Origin: Maylandia zebra
Lineage: Eukaryota > Chordata > Actinopteri > Cichliformes > Cichlidae
NCBI RefSeq assembly: GCF_041146795.1
Contig: NC_135169.1
Coordinates: 13,981,352-14,045,351, forward strand
Length of the DNA stretch: 64,000 bases
Direction of reading: 5' to 3'
The first letter of the stretch is position 1. Every line of letters starts with the position of its first letter. The translations under genes and the position numbers were made by a program. Under the pieces are notes generated by a model. That model was not told the origin of the DNA and did not search any database. It was given only the letters and a program-made list of their open reading frames with translations. Shown piece by piece: positions 23,701 through 33,300 of this stretch.

Positions 23701-26700
23701 CCAGCCTGGAAGTAATAAATGCATGAACTAGTTTTTCAGCGTCACTCTGAGACAGGATATTTCTAATTTTAGAGATGTTGCGCAAATGGAAGAACGCAGT
23801 CTTGCATATTTGTTTAATATGTGCATTGAAGGACATGTCCTGGTCAAAAATGACTCCAAGGTTCCTCACAGCGTTACTGGAGGCCAAGGTAATGCCATCC
23901 AGAGTAAGAATCTGGTTAGATACCATATTTCTAAGATTTTCAGGGCCGAGTACAATAACCTCAGTTTTATCTGAATTAAGAAGCAGAAAGTTAGCGGCCA
24001 TCCAGGTCTTTATGTCTTTAAGACATTCCTGCAGTTTAACTAATTGGTGTGTGTTATCTGGCTTCATGGACAGATAGAGCTGGGTGTCATCTGCATAGCA
24101 GTGTAAATGTATGCTATGTCTTCTAATGATGCTGCCTAAGGGAAGCATGTATAATGTAAACAGAATTGGTCCTAGCACTGAACCCTGTGGAACTCCATAA
24201 TTAACCTCAGTGTGTGAAGAGGACTCTCCATTTACATGCACAAACTGGAGTCTATTAGATAGATATGATACAAACCACTGCAGTGCAGTACCTGTAATAC
24301 CTACAGCATGTTCTAATCGCTCTAATAGGATATTATGGTAGACAGTATCGAATGCTGCGCTAAGGTCTAGCAGGACAAGCACAGAGATGAGTCCACTGTC
24401 AGAGGCCATAAGAAGATCATTTGTAACCTTCACTAAAGCTGTTTCTGTGCTGTGCTGAGCTCTGAAACCTGACTGAAACTCTTCAAATAAACCATTCCTC
24501 TGCAGATGATCTGTTAGCTGTTTGACAACTACTCTTTCAAGGATGTTTGATATGAAAGGAAGGTTGGAGATTGGCCTATAATTAGCTAAGACTGCTGGGT
24601 CTAGAGATGGCTTTTTGAGTAAAGGTTTAACTACAGCCAGCTTGAAGGCCTGTGGTACATAGCCGATCATTAGAGATAGGTTGATCATATTTAAGATCGA
24701 AGAATTAATTAATGGCAGGACTTCTTTGAGCAGTTTTGTAGGAATGGGGTCTAAAAGACACGTTGAAGGTTTGGAGGAAGTAATTATTGAAGTTAACTCA
24801 GAAAGATCAATTGGAGAAAAAGAGTCTAACTTAATATCAATGGTACTAAGAGTAGCTGTAGATAATATTACATCTGTGGGATGATTACTGGTAAATTTTT
24901 CTCTAATGATAAAAATTTTATTTGTGAAGAAGTTCATGAAGTCGTTACTAGTTAACGTTAAAGGGATGGTTGGCTCAAAAGAGCTCTGACTTTTTGTCAG
25001 CCTGGCTATAGTGCTGAAGAGAAACCTGGGGTTGTTCTTATTTACTTCAATCAGTGACGAATAGTAAGATGTTCTGGCTTTGCGGAGGGCTTTCTTATAA
25101 AGCAGCAAACTATTTCTCCAGGCTAAATGATGATCCTCTAGATTTGTGACACGCCATTTCCTCTCCAGATTACGAGTCATCTGCTTTAGGGTACGTGTTT
25201 GAGAATTATACCACGGAGTCAGGTACTTCTGATTTGAGGCCTTAGTTTTCACAGGAGCTACAGTATCCAGAGTCGTACGTAGTGAGGAGGTGAAATTATT
25301 AACAAGATAATCGACCTCTGTTGGGGTAGCGTTCAGATAGCTGCTCTGCTCTATGTTGGTACAGGGCATTGAAGATGATAACAGTGGGTGGATTATATTC
25401 TTAAACTTAGTTACAGCACTTTCAGAAAGACATCTACTTTGATAAAGTCTACTCTCCACCGCTGTGTAATCAATTATTGTAAATGTAAATGTTATCAGGA
25501 AATGATCAGACAGGAGAGGGTTTTCAGGAAACACTGTTAAATGTTCAGTTTCTATGCCATATGTTAAAACAAGATCTAGAGTGTGATTAAAGTGGTGGGT
25601 GGGTTCTTTTACATTTTGAGAGAAACCAATTGAGTCTAATAACAGACTAAATGCCATGTTGAGGCTGTCATTTTTAGCATCTACATGGATGTTAAAATCA
25701 CCCACAATAATTATTTTATCTGAGCTCAGAACTAAATTAGATATAAAGTCTGAGAAATCAGACAGAAACTCTGTGTAAGGCCCAGGTGGACGATAGATGA
25801 TAACAAGTAAGACTGGTTTCTGAGTTTTACAGCTGGGGTGGACAAGGCTAAGCATCAGGCTTTCAAATGATTTACGTATAAATTCTTTACAAATCCTACC
25901 ATGTGAATTCATGGATTTTTTTTTCACATTCTGTCTCTCACAGGTGAAGTGTACATCTGGTGCAAATTACTGACCTCTGTCATCATTTTAAGTGGGGGAA
26001 CTTGCACAATCGGTGGCTGACTAAATACTTTTTTGCCCCACTGTATTTTCAGTTGCAGATGATAAAGGATTCAGAAAGTTTATTCATGCAGGTCCATATG
26101 ACAGAGAATATGCATGTTCTTTTTGTTTTCATATTATAATTTATATTTAATTGTGTTGTGGTTTGCAGTGTTTTGTGTTGTTTTACTTTAAATTTGTAAA
26201 AGGAAAAACTGAAAAATTAAATAGTTAAAAGTTGAAATGTAAATAGTTGATTTTGGTATTATATGATTTATTTATTACATTTTATGTGGAGTGAATAAAT
26301 AAAAGTATATTTACAGTGGCCCCTAAAGACAAAACACATAAAAACTCCAAAACGTACAAAAGACAACAGAAGTGCTCCAGGATGCTGGGCACAGTGGTGA
26401 GCTTTTGTTATCTTGTGGCTACACAAGCCAGCAAGTACCAACGACCGGATTTGGTGTGTGGTAATAACAGGTAAATTAACATTTTTTTAAGATTATTTGA
26501 ATATATATGAGTGCTTGTGTATTAATACACAAACAATACACATATGCTTTCAATTGTGTAATTTAAGTGATCTAGTAGCTCTGCTTTGGAAGTTCAGTTC
26601 ATGCTAGAAATGTGTTTTGGATTTGGAAGGGCTTTTTGGAGTTTGTACGTGCTTTGTCTCTAGGGGCCACCGTATATATTTATATATAAACATATGTAAA

Positions 26701-28123
26701 TAAAACCATTTTTTTTACATTAGTAATTCCTTTTGTACATAATTTTATATTATTGTTAATAATAAATTAATTAAAGCAACAAAACAACCCGAAGAGCCGG
26801 TTCGGAGCCGAAAGAGCCGGTTCTCTAAAAAGAGCTGGAAATCCCATCACTAGTTGGAAGAGAGGCTGGACCAGACAGCACGCAGCCCTTGGGTGTGGCA
26901 GGGCCCCCGCGCACCTCCGTCTCCAGCTTGGCAGGTCCCGCTGGTACGCCAGCCTCGGGATCACCCCGAACCAGTCCTTCCTGTGCGCTGTCCACCCTTA
27001 CAATAATCACACAATTTCTCTAACAGTACATTCAACGGCTGGCATCGCAGACCAGCCCCAATAATAAAGCATTTTCTATTTAATTATAAACGTTGTCGTA
27101 ATTATGTCCTGGGTTTTAACTATTTAATAATAAAAAAGGAAAAACACTTAAGGTCGTAAAAAGTAATTGCGATTTAGCAATTCAATGACGTATCCACCTT
27201 ATTTATTGGAAAGTATTGGTATTGATATCGACGATACTGGCCCGTATTTACTTGGTATCTGATCAATACCAAAATATGCAGTATCACAGAGCTCTGACAG
27301 GTTTCAGTCAGAGCTCTCGCTCTGCTTCAGGAAGCTGCATCAGGTGATGTTCACATACTCAGCATCACTGCAGAGGACATTAATGAGACTGAGTTCAAAG
27401 CCAGCTGCCCTCTGAGGGCCTGAACCCATGAACAGAGAGTGTGTGACCTTCATTCACTGCTGATGTTCACTCAGTCTGCAAACATGATCTCTGCCACAGG
27501 TGGAGACTAAACAGCCACAGTGATGGAAACACAAAGATCTGCTAAAACATCAGGCTTCATCCTACTCACATAGAGCTGCTCGTACTGCTGTCCATAATAC
27601 GTGATGGGACATGAGCTGATGTCCACCACTGAAGACTGATAGAACCACTGAGCACCTGAAGACACAGAGACACATGAGAGCTGTGAGCTACAGTCTGTTA
27701 GCTGGTCGGACAAACAGGAAAAGCTGCAGGCTGAAAAACTGACTTCATGAAGGGATTAAACAGCGTTTGTTCACCAATCAGTGTAAAGCTTTACTATGAC
27801 ATCATCAGTTAGCTGTCCTTGGAAACAAACATAACAGGAAACGACAGCTTGATAGACTTCTGGATACTGAAGGTAATAAAACTGCAAAGATGAGAAGTTC
27901 AATTGAAAAGAGCTTTTTGTTTTGCTTTATTGTTAAAGAATAATAAAAAAAAGATAAAACTTTGCTGACGATGTCAGATTATTTGTACTTAAAGCTTTCT
28001 TCATCGTCACTCTCATGTTTTTGTACTCGAGTATTTTGAGGACACTTGCAAAATGGCTGCCAGGTGTGTATGTTTACCTGTCAGTGCAATGAGAGCACAC
28101 AGGCAGAGCAGAGGGCGGAGCAT
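9846..28123 (-). CDS. Secreted VWD/ZP-domain glycoprotein, tectorin/uromodulin-like, 17 coding exons
   Basis: Coding exons in transcript order: 28123-28078, 27655-27570, 19444-19229, 19036-18959, 18826-18730, 18323-18194, 13938-13689, 13467-13317, 13189-13102, 12995-12933, 12777-12578, 12468-12337, 12247-12060, 10870-10719, 10617-10372, 10289-10130, 9932-9846. All introns are GT-AG, every phase joins, and the total is 2370 nt (789 aa plus stop). Order: signal peptide ([16 protein letters not shown]), unrecognised cysteine-poor region (16-174), VWC-like piece (175-217), VWD (218-380), C8 (about 402-468), EGF-like exon (469-512), ZP domain (about 513-765), then RRRRSAR and a short hydrophilic end. 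Known ZP proteins polymerise into extracellular filaments after cleavage at such a basic site. No membrane anchor is seen. It could be an alpha-tectorin-like or another fish ZP paralogue; the tissue is unknown. Confidence 0.88.
11187..11688 (+). mobile_element. Internally deleted hAT transposon (ZBED type) in an intron
   Basis: The 502-bp element begins TAGGGCTGGG and ends in the inverted copy CCCAGCCCTA. It is flanked by the exact 8-bp duplication TTAGACAC (11179-11186 and 11689-11696), diagnostic of hAT insertion. A reading frame from ATG at 11288 encodes a BED-like zinc finger ([20 protein letters not shown]) and then runs into a G22 tract (11516-11537). The transposase catalytic part is absent. 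Confidence 0.88.
12337..13938 (-). other. VWD, C8 and EGF-like exon block (exons 7-12)
   Basis: Exons 7 and 8 (13938-13689, 13467-13317) give a von Willebrand D domain ([40 protein letters not shown]). Exon 9 (13189-13102) has the EGLCGN signature that closes VWD domains. Exon 10 (12995-12933) and exon 11 (12777-12578) carry the C8 cysteines, ending [10 protein letters not shown]. Exon 12 (12468-12337) is cysteine-rich and EGF-like ([18 protein letters not shown]). Only one D-C8 unit is present, whereas alpha-tectorin has several. Confidence 0.85.
13982..14105 (-). repeat. Fragment of L2-like LINE 3' UTR
   Basis: It matches the 3' UTR of the LINE at 22828-25870 (shared AACAATCATATGACCCCC and AGTGGGAA blocks), diverged and truncated. 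It lies just upstream of exon 7. Confidence 0.7.
14106..16669. repeat. Intron 6: dispersed repeat fragments
   Basis: A repeated tail sequence containing CCAGATGAACAGAAT occurs near 14878-14905 and again near 15648-15675, in the same orientation. A block of about 330 bp at 15030-15360 recurs inverted at 18345-18640. Short CTACC repeats sit near 14942-14972. No coding exon is visible. Confidence 0.6.
15030..15360 (+). repeat. MITE-like repeat, copy 1 (inverted partner at 18345-18640)
   Basis: Blocks such as TTTTTCAC, TTCAGTGG, ACTCATAAATATTGTG and TTCCACACTATG recur in reverse complement at 18345-18640. The two copies lie in introns 6 and 5, so they flank exon 6 of the ZP-domain gene. Confidence 0.65.
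16670..18027 (+). mobile_element. Degenerate L2-like LINE reverse transcriptase fragment
   Basis: Pieces in several frames give a non-LTR reverse transcriptase: [13 protein letters not shown] near 16680, PQGSVLGP near 16960, YADDIQIY near 17055, and the C-terminal [11 protein letters not shown] and HWLPVKY near 17480-17580. Stops and frameshifts separate them. It ends with the TTGAATTGAATTG tail near 18020. The 5' half is missing, so this is a dead insertion in intron 6. Confidence 0.85.
18194..19444 (-). other. N-terminal region exons 3-6 of the ZP-domain gene
   Basis: Exons 3 (19444-19229), 4 (19036-18959), 5 (18826-18730) and 6 (18323-18194). Exon 3 has N-glycosylation sites and cysteines ([13 protein letters not shown]). 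Exons 4-5 are cysteine-poor beta-like sequence that I do not recognise. Exon 6 ([29 protein letters not shown]) looks like part of a VWC domain, as often found before a VWD domain. Exon 6 is 130 nt, so skipping it would shift the frame. Confidence 0.78.
18345..18640 (-). repeat. MITE-like repeat, copy 2
   Basis: Reverse-complement partner of 15030-15360, diverged, lying in intron 5 between exons 6 and 5. Confidence 0.65.
20020..20973 (+). mobile_element. LINE 3' fragment with embedded microsatellites
   Basis: A frame ending at 20468 encodes the C-terminal part of a non-LTR ORF2 ([35 protein letters not shown]). The 3' UTR follows and ends in AATAAAAGTG plus a TTTGA repeat tail near 20950-20973. 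Within the 3' UTR are (ATT)n at 20570-20619 and (AC)36 at 20669-20740. Reverse transcriptase motifs are missing (5' truncation). Confidence 0.8.
20570..20740. repeat. Microsatellites (ATT)n and (AC)36
   Basis: (ATT)n at 20570-20619 and an uninterrupted (AC)36 at 20669-20740, both in the 3' UTR of the LINE fragment. Confidence 0.97.
21552..22467. mobile_element. piggyBac-like non-autonomous element
   Basis: The ends CCCTTTAAGACC and, inverted, CCCTTTAAAACC are flanked by TTAC (21548-21551) and TTAA (22468-22471), which fits a TTAA target with one substitution. There is no coding capacity in 916 bp. Confidence 0.62.
22828..25870 (-). mobile_element. 5'-truncated L2-like LINE
   Basis: Minus-strand non-LTR retrotransposon with a largely intact ORF2, a 3' UTR (22850-23254) and a TTGAA repeat tail at 22828-22850. 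It is truncated in the endonuclease domain at its 5' end, where it abuts a Tc1-like inverted repeat. Confidence 0.88.
23255..25927 (-). CDS. LINE ORF2: partial endonuclease plus complete reverse transcriptase
   Basis: The frame is 890 aa without a stop. Endonuclease signatures are present (YRPPGPY near 50, VGDFNIHVD near 78, LSDHFLI near 141), but the N-terminal third of that domain is missing. Reverse transcriptase has [42 protein letters not shown] and the catalytic YADDTQLY. The C-terminal region ends [15 protein letters not shown]. The first 20 or so residues are read from the neighbouring Tc1-like repeat and are not LINE sequence, so the ATG at 25927 is accidental. It is probably inactive because the endonuclease is incomplete. 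Confidence 0.85.
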   Translation of the reverse strand: MKKKSMNSHGRICKEFIRKSFESLMLSLVHPSCKTQKPVLLVIIYRPPGPYTEFLSDFSDFISNLVLSSDKIIIVGDFNIHVDAKNDSLNMAFSLLLDSIGFSQNVKEPTHHFNHTLDLVLTYGIETEHLTVFPENPLLSDHFLITFTFTIIDYTAVESRLYQSRCLSESAVTKFKNIIHPLLSSSMPCTNIEQSSYLNATPTEVDYLVNNFTSSLRTTLDTVAPVKTKASNQKYLTPWYNSQTRTLKQMTRNLERKWRVTNLEDHHLAWRNSLLLYKKALRKARTSYYSSLIEVNKNNPRFLFSTIARLTKSQSSFEPTIPLTLTSNDFMNFFTNKIFIIREKFTSNHPTDVILSTATLSTIDIKLDSFSPIDLSELTSIITSSKPSTCLLDPIPTKLLKEVLPLINSSILNMINLSLMIGYVPQAFKLAVVKPLLKKPSLDPAVLANYRPISNLPFISNILERVVVKQLTDHLQRNGLFEEFQSGFRAQHSTETALVKVTNDLLMASDSGLISVLVLLDLSAAFDTVYHNILLERLEHAVGITGTALQWFVSYLSNRLQFVHVNGESSSHTEVNYGVPQGSVLGPILFTLYMLPLGSIIRRHSIHLHCYADDTQLYLSMKPDNTHQLVKLQECLKDIKTWMAANFLLLNSDKTEVIVLGPENLRNMVSNQILTLDGITLASSNAVRNLGVIFDQDMSFNAHIKQICKTAFFHLRNISKIRNILSQSDAEKLVHAFITSRLDYCNSLLSGCPKNSLKSLQLIQNAATRVLTGTRKREHISPVLASLHWLPVKSRIEFKILLLTYKVLNNQAPSYLNDLVVPYHPIRALRSRSAGLLVVPRVYKSRMGGRAFSFQAPLLWNQLPVWIQETDTISTFKIKLKTFLFAKAYS
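25870..26043 (-). mobile_element. Tc1-like transposon end
   Basis: Read on minus, it starts CAGTGGGGCAAAAAAGTATT next to a TA. From memory this is the characteristic inverted repeat of a common fish Tc1-like family, including the later GAGAGACAGAATGTG block. The rest of the element is absent; LINE sequence begins where the transposon should continue. Confidence 0.8.
26314..26672. mobile_element. Small mariner-like MITE
   Basis: The ends CAGTGGCCCCTAAAGACAAA and, inverted, CGGTGGCCCCTAGAGACAAA are flanked by TA dinucleotides (26312-26313 and 26673-26674). At 359 bp it has no coding frame. Confidence 0.8.
27570..28123 (-). other. Signal-peptide exon and exon 2 of the ZP-domain gene
   Basis: The start codon is at 28123-28121. 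Exon 1 codes a short hydrophobic leader ending ALTG and is split after one base of codon 16. Its upstream acceptor is at 28153, so 30 nt of this exon are 5' UTR. Exon 2 (27655-27570) codes [16 protein letters not shown] and onward. Intron 1 is 422 bp; intron 2 is 8.1 kb and full of transposons. Confidence 0.83.
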
Positions 28124-28447
28124 GTTGGAGAGGGCCAATCAGCTGACAGATCCCTGAAACACAAACACATTTTGAGAAAACTGCATGAAATTCTAACATT
28201 TATAGTCAGTTTATTTATACTTTAAACTTTTCTGTAAAGTTTAACTTCACAAATATAAAGTTTGAAGCCTTCACCATCCAGAGAATAAAATGTGATCATG
28301 TGTTGTAAACCGGTTTATATTAAGTTCACTTCACTTGTAGTGTATGGACTCATCAAACCCAACATTATTTCTGTTTTGACTTACAGAGTTCAGTATTTGC
28401 CTCGAGCATAAACATAAACATGAGCTTTGTTTCTGTGGAAAACCAAC

Positions 28448-29882
28448 CTGTGCTGTGTTTGTGATTCTGCTGAAAACAAGACAAAAATCAGTTATTGAAG
28501 TGTTTAATGTGTCAAATTATACACAAACACAAACTCTGTCACAGCAGTGATACAAAGACAAACTTATAGATTGCATAAAACATTATCAGCTCTATATAAC
28601 ATCACACATTAACAAAATACAAAAAACTTTATTCTGTAAAAACACAAAAACCCTCTGAGTGTTTTTGTGTCCACTGAGCAGTGCTGTCAGTGTCATGTGA
28701 CGCTGTGTTCGGACTCTTTGTCAGCTTTGACGTGTTCACAGGTTTCTGTCATCGGGACCTGAGCAGCAGCTTCCTTTAGATAAGGTTAAATAAAAGTGGG
28801 CGTGTCTTCAGCCTGAGGCGTTCGGGGCTCCAGAGTAAAAATAAATGTTTATTAAAGTAAAGATGTGTTCAGGCGTCACAGTTTATCTGGGCAGAAGTCA
28901 CACTCACGTCTCTGACCAGACTACCCAATCATCACCAACCAATCACAGCACTGCATTCCTCCGACAGCACCTGTAAGCTGACAGTGTTGATTGGTCCAGG
29001 TCTGACAAACTGGTGTTTGCTAACCAGCTGAAGCTCATCAACGATGGACATGAGAAGCTTTATTAGAAAGAAAAGTGAGGGAGGGGCAGAAGGGCGAGTC
29101 ACCAGCTTGTTGGAAATTCACCAAATTATTCCAACAATGCAAAGCTGGCTTTACTTTATGTGTCAGTCAAAGTTTATTTATACAGCACGTTTAAAACAAC
29201 CTGTTGACCAAAGTGCTGTAGAAGTTATAGAAATATACACTGCATACAAACAGTCAGTAAATAAACAATAAATAATAAATCAGATAAAACAAGTAAATAA
29301 AAGTGTGAGTGCATAAAAAGCCAGGATATTGAGCTCAGCTCGAGCTGAAAGTAAGCGAGGTTCCTGACAGGAAACACTAACAGACCGACGGCACTGTCGT
29401 ATCCATGCAACAGGTTGGGATGTTCAAATAAAATGTTTCTGTTTTACTTTAGTTCAGTTTGAGGAAGTTTGTCTCCAACAATGATAAATTAGACAAACAT
29501 TCAAATCTATTCTCTGTGGAGCTTTGTGCTCCAAGCACATCAGGAAAGGATCTCCTGACGTCCAGTAAGAACAGGAGGAATGATGACCACCAGCCCCAAA
29601 ACACTGAACTCAGCTTTTAACATCTGGATAAAACACTAAAAGTCGGCTTTCACACCTTCATCTGTCTGTGATGTGTTTGTGTCTGTTAACAGTCCTAACA
29701 CTGATGTGTTGTTCAGCTCTGAAATGTGTCCACTGAGCCGTCCTGATGTGTGTTACAAGAGGCAGAGCAAGAGTCCAGGTGTGCAGCTCGTCTTACCTGC
29801 AGCTCTGATGGAGGATGAGGAGGATGAAGGCTGCTGCTCAGGAGGCTCTCTGGTGATTCTGCAGGTGGTGTCTCTGTGAAGA
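28448..29882 (-). other. Probable 5' UTR exons of the ZP-domain gene
   Basis: A 22-nt stretch at 28469-28448 is bounded by TTTTCAG and a GTTGG donor. A longer exon ends at 29797 with CAG|GTAAGA and would begin near 29882. Both lie upstream of the signal-peptide exon, whose own acceptor (28153) shows that 5' splicing occurs. The microexon is the less certain of the two. The 28154-29796 span holds only AT-rich intron sequence and a LINE-tail fragment (about 29163-29310). Confidence 0.5.
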
Positions 29883-31150
29883 AGATGCTGCTCTCTCCGT
29901 CCGTCTCTCTTTATGTGGATCCTGGAGAGCGGGGATGGAGGTGGAGTCCACGGTGGAGCCACCTGATGGGAACCTCCCACTGATGGATGCTTATTCAGCC
30001 TCTTCTTACACAAACAGGACAACAGCAACAGGAAACACTGAAATAAGTTTGTCACTGCAGGATTAAAGACATTCAACAATAATGCTCTTCATGTCTTCTT
30101 AAAGCTCTTTGTCCTGCTAACAGCTGTGATGCAACTGCGTCTACATTTTGTCTCACACTCTTCTTGACTGTGGTGTAATCTAAAAAGACATTTGACCTCA
30201 CCTATGGGCTCAAAATGTGGTCATAAATATTTTGTACTTTTTGTAAATCAGTTTTGTATGTGTAAAAAAGATTTGGATCATATCATAGTTTTATATCAGA
30301 GACTCCATAATGGTTAATGGGATGTTGAACCTTTCACATAGACGGAGTCAGAGTTTCTGTTTCACTCATGTTGAACTTGTGCTGGTGTGGAGGCAGCTGT
30401 GACTATGGGCTCTTTAAAGAAACGGCTCACATTTCAACAGTAACACATCATTACTAACAGAAGCTGGAGTCACATTAGAAATCTTTTTGAGAAGACACAA
30501 AAACAATGCGTCTTCTTCACGGTGCCATGTTCCATTATGTAAAGGCACTTTGTCAGTTTGACGTATGTCAGATGTAAGAGCTTTACTGAACTCGTGAAGC
30601 TTTCAAAGGATCAGAGTTATGAAATGTGCTGTTTTCATAATACAGAAAAAAGAAGTGTCAAATGTAACAGAGCAGGAAGATCTGTGCTTTTCTCTGAGCT
30701 GATGAGGAACAGCAGGTTGGTAAATGTGTAAATACCTCTTTAGTTCCAGGTAGAAAGTCACTGAGACCTGCAGCAACCGAGAACCAGAACTTTCTTTCCT
30801 CAGTGCACTATTACTTCTGTATTGTACTCCAGACACAATTATTGATAAAGCTAAAATCAATAAAAATCAATAAAAATGAAAAATGAAAACACTGCATGAT
30901 AACTGATCAATACTCTGTCCAGATAAATAGATTTTTATATGGATAATGGTGAAGGGACTGGTTCCTATATAGCACTTTTCTAATGTATCTGAGCACTCAA
31001 AGCACTTTACACAACTTTCTTTCTATGCTTGTTCTCAGTGCTACCTATCTAACACTGACACACATTCATATGTGAGCACCATGAAATTATTATCTTGACC
31101 AAGGTCATTTGGCATGAAGACCTGAGCAGACTAGGATCGACCAGCCCACC
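29163..31150. repeat. LINE/SINE tail fragments between genes
   Basis: 29163-29310 (GTTTATTTATACAGCAC, then AAAGTGCTGTA) and 30960-31150 (TATAGCACTTTTCTAATG, CAAAGCACTTTACAC) resemble common fish retroposon tails. The intervening 29919-30955 holds no exon that I can recognise; it is unique-looking AT-rich sequence upstream of the ZP-domain gene. Confidence 0.5.
29905..29918 (-). promoter_or_regulatory. TATA-like element upstream of the ZP-domain gene
   Basis: On the minus strand CATAAAGAG (core 29914-29909) lies about 30 bases before the proposed transcription start near 29882. Only position and base content support it. Confidence 0.35.
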
Positions 31151-31179
31151 TTCTGGTTAGTAAGTGACCTGCACAACCT

Positions 31180-31570
31180 CCTGAGGTACAGCCTATATAG
31201 TGTGCAAGATTGATGAGATATGTGTAAGCATGTTGGACAGGGTCAGTCAGCTGACATTTCAATACCTCTGACTGGACAGAAAGCTGCATGATATGTGAAA
31301 TTTGTAAAACATATGCAGTGTTGTACATTGTTATACAATATAAAACAAATGTCGTCATGCTTCTTCATTCATCTGTGAAAATGGAGTCATCACCCTGACA
31401 TTTGAAAGATTTGCTCTCCAAACTGCAACAAAACACAATTTTCTATAAATATAGCTTGAAGCCTTGAAGCCATGTGTTGTAACCGTGTTTGTAACAAGTT
31501 CACTTAATTTATAGTGTATGGAATCATGAATACCAAACACTATTTCCTTTTGACGTAACTGTGAGCAGTT
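31180..31570 (-). pseudogene. Decayed copy of the ZP-domain gene's first coding exon and intron 1
   Basis: 31223-31262 resembles the signal-peptide exon region (GCATGTTGGA, AGGG, TCAGCTGACA) at 28119-28151. 31440-31560 resembles intron sequence at 28262-28385 (TTGAAGCC, ATGTGTTGTAA, AGTTCACTT, TAGTGTATGGA), in the same order and orientation. The leader after the ATG no longer reads as a good signal peptide. No further exons of a second copy are recognised. Confidence 0.6.
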
Positions 31571-33017
31571 GTGCCCTACATTAATGGCACTGTGATTATC
31601 AAAACATCAAGTTAGACCTGAGTGTTCAGTCAAATGTATGTAGCCTATCACAGCATATGTAAAGAGGAGACCTTACATGTTGCACAATTTGTTTAGAGGA
31701 GCCAACTATCCCAGATCTGACTCTTTAAAGCTTACCTAAAGTGCAGTTTGATAAAATTTCACAGATAACGCCCACGTGAGCTGTGTGACTGTTCACCACT
31801 ACACTGAAATAAGTAGGCTATTACTGAAATACACGTGCTATATCATAAACTATGATATAAATGTGGAGGTGCTATTAACATCTTTAGTTGTAAAGGACAC
31901 CGTTCTACCTTTAGTCTCATTCATGAGCAGTATTAGCTTCCTTAGTTTCTAACAAGCCTTTGACAGTTAAACATAACATGACTGAAACACCAACATTAAA
32001 AAAAACACCACACACAAATCAGATGTTACTCTGCTTTTATTTTTATCTTAGTAAACTTTCTCTTTCCTCCTTTTAGCTGTAGTGCCTCTTCACCTCACTG
32101 TACAATACCTTTGTGCAATACTTTTGTAAATAGTCAATGGTGCAAATAGACCTCAATACTTGAAATGTGCAAACTTCACTTGTATTTTTATTTCACTTGT
32201 ATTTTTATTTTTTATTCCTATTTATTCTATTTATCCCCTTCGTATATTTTATTTTTATTTATATTTGTCTCTGTATTTATATATGTGTGTGTGTATGTAT
32301 ATATATATATATATATAACATTCTGTAACTGTAACTTCTGTCGGTGCTGTGCTTTTGGAAACCGAATTTCCCAGAGGAACCCACCCGAGGGATTAATAAA
32401 GTTCTATCTTATCTTATCTTTTATAAAAATGATTTTTAATGTTAGTTTTATCTCAAAATTCATGGTTAAGAAAAAAATCCAACACATATGAACACCAGGT
32501 AATAAAGCAAAGCGAATGGCTCAGTCTAACATGTGCTCTGGTGAGACATTAAACTTCACTAAAACAATGCAGTTATGAAACGTAACTTTAATCTGAGCCA
32601 AACTGATTTGCTCAGTTGTAAATAAAACAGTGAAGTTAACGTGACCCGACAGACAGAACCTGAGTGAATTAAGTCCAGTAATAGTGTTCAGGCTGTATGG
32701 AAGAGTAAAGGTGATCGTGCATATTTTTCACTTTCAAGTTCATTGTACAAACTGTTTTACCCTGTATACTGTATTTCCATATATGTTTGCACATTTCAAT
32801 AAATCACTGCACATATTCCCTATCCTCATAGCAACATGTAAAGAAATAAGCCATGGCTCAAAGGTAAACTTACAAACAGAAACTTCAGTGATGTTAAAAA
32901 TGTTGTTATTATTCTTGACTCAGCTACATGCCTCTTCTTCAGTGTTGTATTTGTTTTACTAGTAACAATAATAAAACCTTTATGTTCAAGACACTTTATA
33001 ATACCATGCTGTTAAAT
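31571..33017. other. Intergenic region with LINE tail and older repeat copy
   Basis: 32165-32430 is a LINE 3' end (GAATTTCCC, GGATTAATAAAG, then a TATCT repeat tail). 32680-33000 is a diverged copy of 33910-34200. (AT)n and GT-rich repeats lie near 32280-32320. No gene seen. Confidence 0.55.
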
Positions 33018-33104
33018 CCCATCATCTGTTCTTTGACCATAACAGAGGATTACTGTATCAGTTTTAATGTTAACAGCGTTAGCATCATTGCTAATTAAAG
33101 CTAT

Positions 33105-33300
33105 TCTCACAGGTGAGCTACTATACATGCTGATATTTATATTTGTCTTTACAATCTTGCTGTTTGTCTGTATCATGATTGTTAATAGCTGTTCTTTATC
33201 TTCTTGTTTTTCATGTTTTGCTTTGTTTTTTGCTCTTTTAGCTGTCAGTGACTCTGCATCCACAGTTTCAGTTTCTGCTCCTGTTTGTTTTTTTAGTTCT
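33105..33300 (+). other. Possible transmembrane-exon remnant, three copies
   Basis: On + a frame reads LLYMLIFIFVFTILLFVCIM, strongly hydrophobic, bounded by a CTCACAG acceptor-like site. CTTTTAG lies before a Ser/Val-rich stretch. Copies are at about 37978-38160 and 45704-45886. It might be the membrane exon of a decayed Ig receptor, but T-rich intron sequence can also look hydrophobic. Confidence 0.25.

Larger units (their letters stand above)
19535..27290. mobile_element. Composite transposon nest in intron 2, outer hAT-like remnants
   Basis: Both ends carry related subterminal sequence: GATACCAAGT occurs near 19577 and, inverted, near 27250, each amid repeated TATCGAT motifs. Between them lie the Harbinger-like element, LINE fragments, a piggyBac-like element, a Tc1 end and a small mariner-like MITE, listed separately. 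A further hAT end-like stretch with repeated GAGCCGGTTC motifs is at 26790-26860. I could not find an exact outer target duplication, so the outer element is tentative. Confidence 0.5.

Noticed and set aside
19535..27290. A single 7.7-kb autonomous hAT transposon
   Set aside because: No transposase and no exact target duplication; only subterminal similarity supports the outer ends.
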